The translations under genes were made by a program, and so were the position numbers. This document shows positions 45,993-57,818 of a DNA stretch of 64,000 nucleotides, in pieces (positions within the stretch are counted from its first letter, which is position 1; every line of letters starts with the position of its first letter). The DNA is taken from positions 124,001-188,000 of the forward strand of contig CADCXA010000065.1 of assembly GCA_902806565.1 (NCBI GenBank), given 5' to 3'. Origin of the DNA: Hypoxylon rubiginosum. Its lineage: Eukaryota; Ascomycota; Sordariomycetes; Xylariales; Hypoxylaceae. The notes beneath the pieces are model-generated. The model searched no databases. It saw only the letters and a list, made by a program, of their open reading frames with translations, and was not told where the DNA came from.

Positions 45993-48900
45993 GTTGAGGC
46001 AAGTTCGCACTAAACCGAAAAGGGGTTTCTTTGGGGACAGCGTACCTTTATCGCCTTATCGTAGCCGTAGCCCCAAGAGCCGCCGGGCCGGTCAGCTGAT
46101 ATTTATCGGGTACCTAGGTACTTGAGCTTTCCTGGAAGGGATTGGAGTCTACATGTAGGATGGCTACATGTAGGCATGCCAGGATGGGGGGAGGGGACGA
46201 CAGAGACGGAGGGACGGGATAAGAGCTGAAGCGAGTTGAGGGAAGCCGGGCAGGCTTAGAGGCTTAGGCACTTCCGAACGCACAGATAAGAAATGCGAAC
46301 CATTTTGAGACGTTGGAGACCGCTTATAAGCCTACCAATCAAACGAGAGACAATATCTCGAGCCGCAAAGGGATTAGTTACCCAAAAGCGTGGGGAGGAG
46401 GGGGGGAAAGGATTGGAAAGGCGAGGGGTTAGGGAGCATCGAAGGGTACCTAACCTTGGGTATACCGTACATCGTACATTACCTACATGTACATAATAGT
46501 AGGACCTCGGGATATTATACAAGTATTGTACAGGTATTGTACCTGTATCTATCCATTATACCTGCTTGTATGGAACCTGCTGTAGGTGATGTACATGTAG
46601 TGAGCCTACCTACATAGGTACATGTGTGTATTGTACATACATACATCGCTGATACGGTGATATCTGCTCGTTGGGGAAATATGATAAAAATTCAATCTCG
46701 TCCATCTCGATATATATCCATGATAGCATCAAATGAACCAGTCTGTCAGTTCAGCCAAGTCGGTCTCCTGGAGAGAATCTACTATGTAGCAGTACTATTT
46801 TCCCATCTAATCCACCTGCAAGAAGGCCTTGGCGACGCGCAATCCTAGGTGTGACGAGCTGATTCCGAGCTTCATGATTCGAAAAAGACGAAAGCACTCG
46901 CTGCTGCTGGTGAGCTTTGCATAGCTTTTGCATGCCCGCCATGTCGCTAATGCCGCTCTGGTCCTGACCGCCTTTGCTCTCCTCGGCCCTTGCAAATACA
47001 TACCTGTAACCTAGGTAGTGTCATTCGAGCACGCGATTTCGCTCATTGCCACCTTGCCTATCAAATCCATCAGCATCAGCACGAGCAGAAGCACCATCCA
47101 TCAGCATCAGCATCAGCTTGCCTGCCTGCCCTGCCCGCCTGCCTGCCCGCCGGCCGAATGCCTTGCCTTCTTTCAACTCCGATTGCTTCATACCCCGAAG
47201 CGTACGTATCAGATAGGCAAAATATGGAGCGGCTTTCCTGAAGGAGCAAAGGCCAAGGATAAGAGACATTCGGAGACGACGCTACGGCTACTACTCTGCT
47301 GAATAAGGGAAGTGGAAGTGGTTTCAGCAAGCGCTTGCAGAGTACTCTCCCTCCTTTTCCCCCCCATCCATCCTCTATTGTTCTATCTCTCGCTGTCTCG
47401 CGCTGTCTTCTCTCTCGCCGAGACGAGCGGGAAGTGCTATGCGGAAGATACACATGAGGCAAGTCAGAGGGAGATACGAGGCTTGCATCTGCAACGCCAA
47501 TTAGCCCACACATTATAGCCTGCACCCCAATGAACGGGGACGGTAGACACCAATGTGGTCGCCTAGACCTTCTCGGCACTTATCAATGCACTTAAGAAAC
47601 ATGACGTTGCTAAGTCGGGAAAGGATCAGCAAAAGTGTCGATGCATGTGCCGGATCATATGGTCGACGTCCGGTACTCCTCCCGCATCGCTACCCTTTTT
47701 TCTTTTATTCTCTCTAATAGCCTAACCCTGTCCGATCTGACGCTGCTCAAATCCATCCCAGACAAATACGGTATCGCCATGTTTTATGGTATTTTATGGG
47801 AAGATTATCGATTTGGTAAGACGTTTTCATCTTGAACCGACTGCTACCGCACCATCGTTTAAAATTAGGGTGGGTGAGGAAAGGAGGGAGAGAGAAATAA
47901 AAAAAAATGTACGTGATGATCGAGATGAGGTGAAAGTAGCGTTGGAGGAGAGGGGGGGGGAAGAAAGAAGGGCGTGGGATGGTCTAGAGCGTGTGGGAAA
48001 AGAAGAAAAAAAAAGTCAGCCGAAAATCGATTTGCATGAAGCGGTTGTTAGGAGCTGATGCTAGGCTGTTTATTTAGCGGCAAGTAAATTACCGGGCTGA
48101 GGCGGTCGGGTGGATGCGAGAGTCGCCGGCGTTGAGGCTTACTGGCTGGCTCTATCTCACGAACAAGTTGGGGATTATGGCAGAAGAGACCTCACCTGCA
48201 CGTAGGTACTGGTACAAGTACTAGTACAAGTTCTAGATGTAGATTCTCCGGATGTGCCCCCGAGCAGAGCTGGCTGACGGGTGACCGAACGAGCCTACCT
48301 ATCAGCTGTTAGGATAGCTGATAAACGCCCTGCCGTTACTTACTACGTACATATTTTACTAGGTTATCTCATTCATGACTGCAGATTGATCATTGCATCT
48401 TTTCAGCATACTATGTAAGAAAAGAAAATGCATTTCCGCCGTCGCGGTCCTATCAAGGGGTACCCGTGCCAAGCAGAACCCTCCGGCTCTTATCCAAACG
48501 CGCCATTGGGGTTGCGTGCGTGGTGGGATATCGAGATAGACCATAGACCATAGACCATGGACCATAGACCGTCTCGAACTTTGACACTCGGAGCTGTATA
48601 GCGTGGTATATGAGCGCAGAAAACATACGACACGTGCCATCTCATCGCTACCTAGGTGCCTTGTCGGTTCTAGATGAGACTTGTCTCTCCCGGGGCCTTG
48701 TCAACCTACCCAAGGTAATAATCAACATCGGTCTAGGCTGCATACACCGGACGAGCTTGATACCTTCTTACATACCTAAGCAGCTAGGTACTAATCTATC
48801 CTCGTGTATCTCAACATGTCCAAGGTATGGGTAGATCATAGCGAGTTTTCGACGGGCATGAAGCTGATGGTAACGTGATTAGGCGGTATCATTCATTGGT

Positions 48901-51380
48901 CTATTCCAACCCCTAGTCATAAATTTTTTCTCTCTCTTTCGGCTTCTCATATCATTGTGCCACTGTACCCGTACCATACCTGGACCTGGACCTGCTGAAG
49001 TTGCAATGACCCCCGTGAGCACTAGCAGTGATCGGCGTCGACTCAAACCGCAGCTGGACATCCAGCCGAGCCCAGCTCTGGCTTGTCTTGGATTATGTGA
49101 AAGTTTCCCGCCTGTCATGCATGCAGCTGCGGTTGATGTAAATCGCATGCTACCTCACGTTATAATCCACTCATGTGGCCAATGGCTCTCGGCTTATCCA
49201 GCCTGGGGTGTCTCCATCTCTCACTCGTCGAGGAAAACCAAACTTAGCCGCCTAAAGAGACACGGGCGGATAATGATAGGTGATAGGTGGCATTATCTCC
49301 AAGACTTTTGGCTGGTAGTGCGACTTTTCCAATTGCCCACTGCCGGATCGTAGCTGAAGGTCGGCCAAGCCAAGTCCCGGGCAAGGCTTAACGTTACTAA
49401 TGATATGGGAAGGAAAACATGAAACAGACGGGTCGCTCGATGTGTCATTATTATGTGCATATATTAGACACCTCTTAGCTGGACCTGATATAGCTCTGAT
49501 ATAGCTCTGGAGAAGGGCAAGACGAACATCTGACTAATAATGATAACGACACCCTGTGTAACATGGGACAACCCAAGGTCGCCAAGCTAAGGTAGTAGTT
49601 AACACGGTGGTCCCCAGTCCCCAGTCCCTAGTCCCTAGTCTCCAGTAGCACGTTGTCGGAAGAATGACACAAGAAATAATCCATCTCTGTTATTAGTCGC
49701 CTACTATACCTTAGGTATAGTACCCAGACAAACCAGGTAAGAGAATAGCCAGGGCTCGGGGGGGTCTACTATGTAGCACTTATAGGAGGTAGTTAAACAA
49801 TGAGCTGAATCGACTATAATTTGGATCCTTCACGGCTTTCCTTTCGCATCCAGTCATCAGTTGAGCTGTGCTGTGCTAGTCGAACAGTCTACTATGTAAC
49901 ACGCTTGGTACCTACATGTAACTAAAAGCAGGGCAAGTAGCGTCGGGTCTACGCATTATTTCTACTATGTAATAAGGGACTCCATTCTAAGGGACTCACT
50001 CCATCTTAAAGGGACTCCATCTCCATTCCAACAATCCACATTTACAATCCTGTCCCTATAGGTTTTCGGTCTATTTTGGAAGAGAAAGAGACTTCTGGGG
50101 GGTTCCTGAATCCTGAATCCTTTCCTCTACTATGTAGAGTCGAAAGACGAAAAGACTTACGGAATAGATAAAAAAAAGTTGCCCTTGCTTTGGTCTTCCA
50201 AGGGTCTACGGCAGCTACCGGGCTTACCAGACTTACCAGACTTACCAGACTTGCTTGATACGACCTGGTATTGTAGCTGGAGGTATTGGGATATGTTGTA
50301 CTGTACCTTGCTGTAGGTACCTACATAGTATCAACGCTCCGCACCGACCTCCCGATTACCCCGGCAGCCTGGGAGCTAGAATCCCTGTAAGGCGTTGCAC
50401 CTTGCTTTTACACCTTGCCTTCTTGCCTTTTCTGCCTTTGCACTCACTTGTATCCCTTCCATTTCGCCCTGTCAATGGTCTAAATAGTTCGTCCAATGTA
50501 CATATTCCAATAGGGACTCGTATATGACGAGACCGGGGGACTACTCATCAGTCATCCTCAAAAGATAAGACAGAGAGAAAAAAGAAAAAAAAAGAAAGAA
50601 AAAAAAAACCACCCGTCTCTATCTCGATTCCCTTCTTCTTCTTGTGTTCCCCTGGAATAAATAATTGTGCAGCTGCGCTTCCATGTGTGTAATCTGCCGC
50701 CGTAGTGGCCGCTCCACTTATTCTTTTCGTCTAGCCAGCCTTTTTCTTACTAGGTACCTTAAGCCAAGTATCTTCTGCCTGTCTATCAGTTCTTCCTCTG
50801 TCGCGACCCCAAAAAGTTATTAGCCAATTTGCCCTCAACTTAATAACTGCTATCTCTTAATTTTTTTTCTTCCTTTCTGATACCGAGACAAATCTTGCAG
50901 GAAAAGGAAGAGAAAAAAAATTAGTATTCCCTTCCCTTCCCTTTCCCCTTTCCCCCCTACAAGAAGGAAAACGGCCAGATGTTCTAAGTTCATATCCCCC
51001 CCCTTCGCAACATTGTTCCCGACAGGCGTCCTGCAGCCAATCTTTAAATTTGCCATTGCTATTGGTTCATTTCGTCACGAGGCGCAGTCATTGACTTTTT
51101 TTTTCCCTTCTTCTCTCCCTACACCCTTCGGCCGACGTTTCCGTCATGAACATCATATTTGCGATTGATACTTCGTCCCTTGTAAACTGCAGTTGATGAG
51201 TACAGTTAAAGTCGCACGCGCTAGCGGAAAGTGAGTCTGCGCGCGTGTGAGAGAAAGCGAAGAGAGTACGGACGAGGCGGAGAGCGGTCCAGCCTTGGTC
51301 CCTTTAGTCCCAGCCCGCTCCCTGCGGCACAGCTCGCCGGTCCCCGTATACGTACATACGTACATACATATATATACGTA

Positions 51381-51416
51381 TATATATAAATACCTAACCT
51401 TGGGTATTTATATATA
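51381..51416. promoter_or_regulatory. Perfect 14-bp inverted repeat upstream of zinc-finger gene
   Basis: TATATATAAATACC (51381-51394) and its exact reverse complement (51403-51416) are separated by an 8-nt loop, 140 bp before the ATG at 51557. It could be a cruciform-forming promoter element or a leader hairpin; function is not known. Confidence 0.55.
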
Positions 51417-51556
51417 GGTATATATATGTACGGCTTAGGCTCAGGCCTATAAAAAAAGGAGCGCGGAAGAGAAAGGGTCAAACCGACTTAGCTTCGGGTC
51501 CGACCTGTTGACTTTAGCGCACGGCGCGGCAAGTGGCAGGATTGAAGAGGAGGAGC

Positions 51557-54500
51557 ATGAGCATGGCCGCCGACTCATTAGAGCCTCGACTAGACCGTCG
51601 CGGCTCTCTACTCGATAGTCGGGAAGCTCAAGTCGCACCCGGTCTTGACCCGTCTTTAGACCCCACGATTAGACTTCTTTTCGAGCAGCAAGCTGAAATA
51701 CAGGCGAAACTCGCCGCCCTACTTCCAGCCAAATATGTCCCAAACAGTAGACTTGAGCTCGACATGCTCCGATCGAAACTCAGGTCCCTGGAAACTTATG
51801 CCAAAAGTCAAAGTGAGTGCCTCCGCTATAGTCATAACGTATATCGTGTCGACGTTTGTGTCAAGTTCTGATCCGTAATCTAAGACCTACCTGGGACCGT
51901 CCCCGTGCTATCTGACGTCGAAGAAGCTCGCGCCTTGCAGTACAAATGCGAGTGCATCGAGAGCTTTTTGATAGACCAAGGTATGTCGTGTCATTAAAGC
52001 TACCCCGTACCGGCTTTTGCCTAACGTGCATGCTGTTGCAAAAATAGGCTTGGATCTCCACGATGCTCAATTCTTGCATGCTTTGAAGCTGTTCAGCCAG
52101 GACGACGCGCCGCCTGGCTATGATGCTTGGCTAGAAAAGAACATCTCATTTTATGATCCCATCTTCCGAGGATGGAGGATGAGAGGGACAATACCTTTAA
52201 TCTCAAGGCGCCAGGCATCTTTCAAATGTTGGGATGACCGATGCATGTATTATATATATGGCTTTCCTAACCCCGAAGAGCGGGATGAACATCTAAAGCA
52301 GCATACAGCTCCCCATGCCCCAAAGAGGGACTCGGGTCTCTCGGTTGGCACAATTCCCCCAATCGTCTTTCCCGACCAGGCCTCTTCACGGCTCTTCAGC
52401 ACCGATCATATAAATCGAAGCTCACCGGCCACCCTGCCGCGGCTGTCCGTGCCTCCCGCTCTGCCACCGCTGGCCACCGCCAACCAACCCAGGGATCGGC
52501 GTGAGTCGACGATTGGGTACCCCTTCGCGAATGACCTCCCCGCCCCGTCTAGAGGGTCGATGGATTCCGAACCCGATTCTTTGCTTCCCCCTTTGAAGCG
52601 AAGCAGAGTTGGGCATGGAAGGCTTGAATCCATAGGCGAACTCAGGTTGCCGCGTGATACTGGGCCGTGTCTTCGCTGCAAGGTCCAGGCAAAGCCGGTA
52701 GGATAACTTCCTCCAAGCTCTTCTAAGTTGGGCAACTGCTTATCTTCTTGGTTAGTGCGATTCGAAGGATGACTGCGCATTTTGCGCCGAACCTCCCAAT
52801 TCTGCCAATGACGAGTTCTGGGCTGTACTCGGGTGCCATCGTGGCTCTATGGTTGCCCTCGCTGATTACATGCTACCAGGTAACTTTCCATATCTATCAG
52901 ATGATATAAAGCAGCACGTACTCAACTACGGAGTAGAAGCCCTTTCCCCGAGACAAGTACACACGCCTGTCACGTCACCGCTAGCAAGACGGCGCAACAT
53001 GAACGAATATCTTGAACGGACGTATCTAGTAAGCCAGGGCATGTCGGATATGGTGAAATCGCATCTGGACTTCGACGACGGGTTCTGGTGGACTGAAGAC
53101 CTGGCATCTCTGCCGATGCCCAACCCTACCCTAGCTACCTATGCGAAGGACCCAAAAGACAAACCGCCACCAGTTTTGAAAGTATTGGCAGCGAGTTGGA
53201 ACGCCGAAGGAGTTCCTTTTCAGTTCTGGGAGCTGTTTAGGCTCACAGGTTTCATGTCGGAAAGCCGAGAATCGGAGGCCGTGACATATCCTGTCCTCTA
53301 TCGTGCAAAGTTACTTCTCAGGGAAATCCTATTCTATGACTTGCAGCAACCTGAGCCGTCGATACGAACCGAAGTCAACTTGACTAATGTGACCAATGCA
53401 CAGAACTCGCCGGACGACATAGACTACGAAGGGAGAAATCGATTAATATACAACTGCATGGCGCAGTTTCTGCAGTCTTTTGAAAACACCACGATGCGGA
53501 GAGTTATTACGGACCCCAAGAGCTGGCTTGCTGTTTTCGTTTCCCTTTGCATTTTTAGCATTGTGAGGACGATATTAGCAGATCTCATCTCTACGCCGTC
53601 GCGACCCATGCCTTCACAAGCGCAAGGCGGCTTTCCCATGCCCACCGGCGCTACTGCTATGCACAGCGTTTATAAGGCGTTGGTGAGTGTGTTTTCCTGG
53701 TCTACACCCATGATTCTCGACGATCCGGCCTTGGATCTGGACGGGAACGATCGCGTGTTATTTGCCACTACTGTTTCGGCTATTCGAAAAGACGATTGGA
53801 TTGCATTGGGGATTCGGACGTCTAGAGATTTTCTGCTCGGACTTGGAAGCGGTTATCTTGATGATAATGCGGGATTCAACGGCTTCTTCAGACAGAGGAC
53901 ACCAATTTACCGACATGTCTCATACCAGCAACCTCCTGCGGTCGGCCAACAGAACGACGCCCGGAAGCCCCTTCTTCAGTGGCGTCCGATTGATCCCTGG
54001 GCAAATCGAAGTGATCAAGAAATGTTGCCCGCGGCATACAGCATGGATACTCCTGAACCTGGGAGGAGGCACACTATAGGAGAGAATCCTGTCTTTACAC
54101 GTGCAATAGCCAGGGGCCTCAGTTCCCCGTCTAAGCTTAGGACTTCTTACCAACGACCACCGCTTAGGCGCGTGTTCTGTACGAAATGCAACGAGTATCC
54201 CGAAGGATTCCGCGGTGAGCACGAACTTCGAAGGCACAATGATGCTAAACATGCTTCGCTGGTGAAGAGATGGGTTTGCACCGAACCCCAAAGTTCGAGT
54301 CCTAGTTCTCCGCAGCCCGTGATACCACTTTCGAAGTGTAAAGCTTGCGTTACGCAGAAACGATACGGTGCTTATTATAACGCAGCAGCTCACCTACGAC
54401 GAGCCCATTTCCACCCGCATAGAAGCGGTAAGGCCAGTGGTGATTGGCCTCCGATGACAGTCTTGAAAGATTGGATGCGAGAAGTACGACAGTCAATCGA

Positions 54501-55335
54501 TGTTAACGAGAACGATACGTCTAGTGGGGAAGAGGATAACGACGTCAGGATGATTGAGGAATACACATTGCCGCGGCAGTCATCTTTCTTGGAGGCGCCC
54601 CGACTTGCGCCTGCACCGCCCCAAGGGCCGTTGCTAGCGCCGTCGATAGCGCCGTCTCTAGACAGCACGGCGCACAGCAGTCCTATCATACCGAAAGCCG
54701 AAGACAACAGAAATCGCTGTCCTCATCCCGACTGTGGCCGGGTGTTCAAAGACTTGGCAGCACATATGTTGACGCACCAGGAGGAGCGACCCGAAAAGTG
54801 CCCGATCGAAAGTTGCGAGTACCACACGAAAGGCTTCGCGCGAAAGTACGACAAAAACAGACACGCGCTGACGCATTACAAGGGGACGATGGTTTGCCCT
54901 TTCTGTCCGGGGCCGGGCACGGCGTACGAGAAGGCCTTCAACAGAGCCGACGTTTTTAAACGGCACTTGACAGCGGTGCATAATGTGGAACAGACGCCAC
55001 CGAATAGTCGCAAGATGATTATCACGGGGAATAGCTCGCGCAACGGCGGCGATGCCAAGTGTTCTATCTGTCAGACACGGTTCTCTACAGCACAGGAGTT
55101 CTACGAGCATCTGGACGACTGCGTTCTAAATGTTATCGTTCCGACGACGCCCAAGGCCCTGAAAGACCGTGTCTCGACGCCACAGAAGAATGACGAAAGG
55201 AGCATCATAGTGGCGATGGAAGATTCGGACGAGAAGAGCAGGTCGGAAGGAAAAGGGGGGATGAGCATGTCCCCGGCCAAGGCGATGGAGACGGCGAGAG
55301 GAGATAAGATGGATCTAGATTCGGACAAAGATTAG
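51557..55335 (+). CDS. C2H2 zinc-finger protein, probable transcription factor, 4 exons, 1193 aa
   Basis: Exons are 51557-51812, 51885-51980, 52048-52697 and 52756-55335. The N-terminus has a predicted coiled coil (LFEQQAEIQAKLAALLPA ... LRSKLRSLETYAKSQ). At residues about 324-345 the splice joins CLRCKVQAKP to CDSKDDCAFC, a cysteine cluster like the CxxCxxxxxxC-type modules seen in fungal regulators. The C-terminal third has zinc-finger segments: FCTKC...ELRRHNDAKH (from about residue 808), RCPHPDCGRVFKDLAAHMLTH (from about 988), then CPIESCEYHTKGFARKYDKNRH, CPFCPGP...VFKRHLTAVH and CSICQTRF...FYEHLDDC. WPPMTVLKDWMREVRQSID lies between the finger groups and is conserved in this fungal family. 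The tail is acidic (DLDSDKD). A nuclear regulator is inferred; targets are unknown. The first ATG in frame is 51557. Confidence 0.88.
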
Positions 55336-57818
55336 AGGCATTGGAATGGTGTGTGTATATACATAAGGGAAGCGGGGGAAAGGGGATGGGATGGGAAGGA
55401 GTTTGGAAGATATCACGGTGCCCACTAGCGGAAGATGTTATATTGACCCTGTATACGAGCTCGAAACGAATGCGAATACCTATCGACAACTTGAATAATA
55501 TTAACAGCAACCTTGCGCACTTTAGGCCTCACAATGCGGGAGCTAACTGGGCGGGAATCATACTGTCAGGGGTTTCTATGCGCTAGAGTTACAGGTCACT
55601 ATCGAAATTGTTAGTGGTAGGGATCGACGGCGAAGGGCCTAGGGGTAGGGCGGTTCTAGGAAGGATTTGGTAAGTCGGCATATCGCGAGCTGAACCTATT
55701 CCCCGTTCCGCTCCAGAGCTGAAAGATGATTTGTGATTGACGCATTCGATCATGTAAAGACTGATGTAGGAACAGCAGTTGACCTCTCTACGCACTTCTC
55801 TTCTTAACCTCGGCCCGTCGTCTAGTTGGTGGGATAATTTTCATTTTATGCCCTTCACACAAGGGCTAAGCGATTCATGTTTTGTAAATTTCCCGAGATA
55901 TGAGATGTGATAATGGAGGTCGCTTACAAATATCCCGACCTACATACTACATGCTACATGCTGCCTAGCTCCAACCCATAACTTTGTATATGGTAGTAAC
56001 ATGATGGAGACCCGTAGGAAAGGAGGCGGTTTATGTAAGGATTTCAGTTGTAACCTGGGGTGGTTATATAATCTTGTATAAGGACTATACCTAGAAGCAC
56101 CTATGTAATCTTATACAACACTGCAAAGGATTTCATAGGACGGCACTTTGCATGTTTCCCCATACAGACCTACATTAGTGACATGATGGATGATATGATA
56201 TATTATGAGCTGTAAGGCGGCAAGGCGGGAGAGAAAGAGGCGCGAAAGCTAGGCCCGAATGATAAACTAATGCAGATGTATAGAAGACGGTTTATTACCT
56301 AGTTTGAATCCTTCCTTGGTCCCCATATTCCCAAACCAATATTGTTCTTCCCTATCTCTATCCGTCTCCCATGTCGAGCCATATTCGATCCATATTCCTT
56401 GGACCGCGAACAGTGAAATTGAATCAAGTTCCCACCCACGTGGCACACCACATCACAACCCCCGGGCCCCCTTGTCGAAGGAAGCGCGTACCTAGCCCCC
56501 AATATCTTTCAAGACCTTGCCGCGAGGACTGCGCCGGGGCGAAAGCGATTGGGTGGGCGGCTGGTACATGGACCCAGAGAAAGACGATAACTGGGTTGGG
56601 TAATCCTTTGACATGTAAGTACAACCGGTCCTGGGAAAAGCCAATGCAGCCCCGTAGGAGCCGAGCTCCTTCGAGAGAGAAAAGAAAAGGCCCACCTTCA
56701 TGGTACTATTGTCAACCCCTGTCTCCGCCCCTGCAGCTGAGGCTGGCTGGCTGGCTGGTTGGCTATCTATCTTAGAACCTCGGCCGTTATATAATCGCTT
56801 GCGCTCTCGGGAAATGATGCCGAGTTGGAATACATGGTATGGTAGCCTCGACGTAATGGGGACGAGTCTATACCCGATATAGGCTTGTCGTATGTTTAGA
56901 TATCCTACTTCGGCCTTTCTACGTCGCTAGGAGGTAGTCGTGTGCGTATACCAGACCCTTGGAAAGACCCAACCCACCTTTGATGTAGGTACTGTACTCG
57001 AATGAGTAATGTGTTATCATGTCAATTAGGTTATCCAGGGCGACAGAAGCAGGTGTTTGCTTGACTACCTCCTATGATGTAGGCCCTACCACATGATTAG
57101 AATCCGAATATCTCTTAGGTCACATCGACGAGCAACTCTTTCGAGAATATTAAGTACATATCCAGGCAAGTGTATAAGTTCTAGGTCTTGGGGTCAGGCA
57201 AAGGCTTAAGTTGTCTTTTACCAGTACATCCAAGTCATAACTAACCTCTCTTAAACTGACTTGATCGCCATAATGAGTTAAGTTAAGGGAACTATGTCTA
57301 TAGAGCTCTGCCTACTTGTTAGAAGGAGGACTGTGTTAACAAGATCATAGGTTTCTTTGGCTTTCGTATGACAACTATCATGAAGTAGAACTACTATGTA
57401 TAGGCTGGTAGATAGAGAGTACAAGTGAAGACTAGAAACAAACAATGTTCAACTAACGTCTACAAGACACAACAGCCGCATTTCTTAAACATCACATCAA
57501 CTATACTACGAGTCTCAACCCAAATTTCAAGCCATTAGAGACTGAAACACCATCCATTGAATTTTACTTAGTAAGTATTCAGATATATAGGTATCTATAC
57601 CTAATAGTAGATGATCTCCCATTCTCATAATATGTAGTATATATGTTTTCCATTCCACGTTCCGACCAGGGTATCATCACCAACCGTACACACACACACC
57701 GACCTCATACACATTCATGAGTAAAACACATACACGCACATGCCACATTATACATAAGAGACAACCCCCATTAATAACCAAACTCCTCCATCCACCTAAC
57801 ACGACAACTTCCCCCTCT
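55336..57818. other. Convergent intergenic region
   Basis: The 3' flanks of the zinc-finger gene (+) and the methyltransferase gene (-), 2.5 kb. A possible tRNA relic lies at 55812-55866. GGCTGGCTGGCTGG occurs around 56740-56756 and ACACACAC near 57686-57700. Overlapping open frames at 56299-56882 lack motifs. Confidence 0.5.
55812..55866 (+). other. Possible tRNA relic
   Basis: GGCCCGTCGTCTAGTTGGTG resembles the acceptor/D-arm half of a Val-type tRNA. A perfect 5-bp stem (GCCCT...AGGGC) around the loop TCACACA lies at 55850-55866. No T arm or closing acceptor stem follows, so it is not a working gene. Confidence 0.25.

Larger units (their letters stand above)
43131..51556. other. 8.4-kb gene desert
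   Basis: No ORF here resembles a known family on either strand. It holds many small sequence patches: CCTAGGTA/TACATGTA palindromes, short tandem runs (GAGGCCGCT, AGACCAT, TTACCAGAC) and five copies of TCTACTATGTA. It also has long pyrimidine/purine runs near 50575-50610 and 50860-50960 and an AT hairpin just upstream of the zinc-finger gene. The last 1-2 kb probably contain the promoter and leader of that gene. One weak small ORF is listed separately (44640-44975). Confidence 0.55.

Noticed and set aside
47018..47579. Frames of 94 (+) and 167 (-) codons
   Set aside because: Built partly on CATCAG and CCTGCC simple repeats; no family content.
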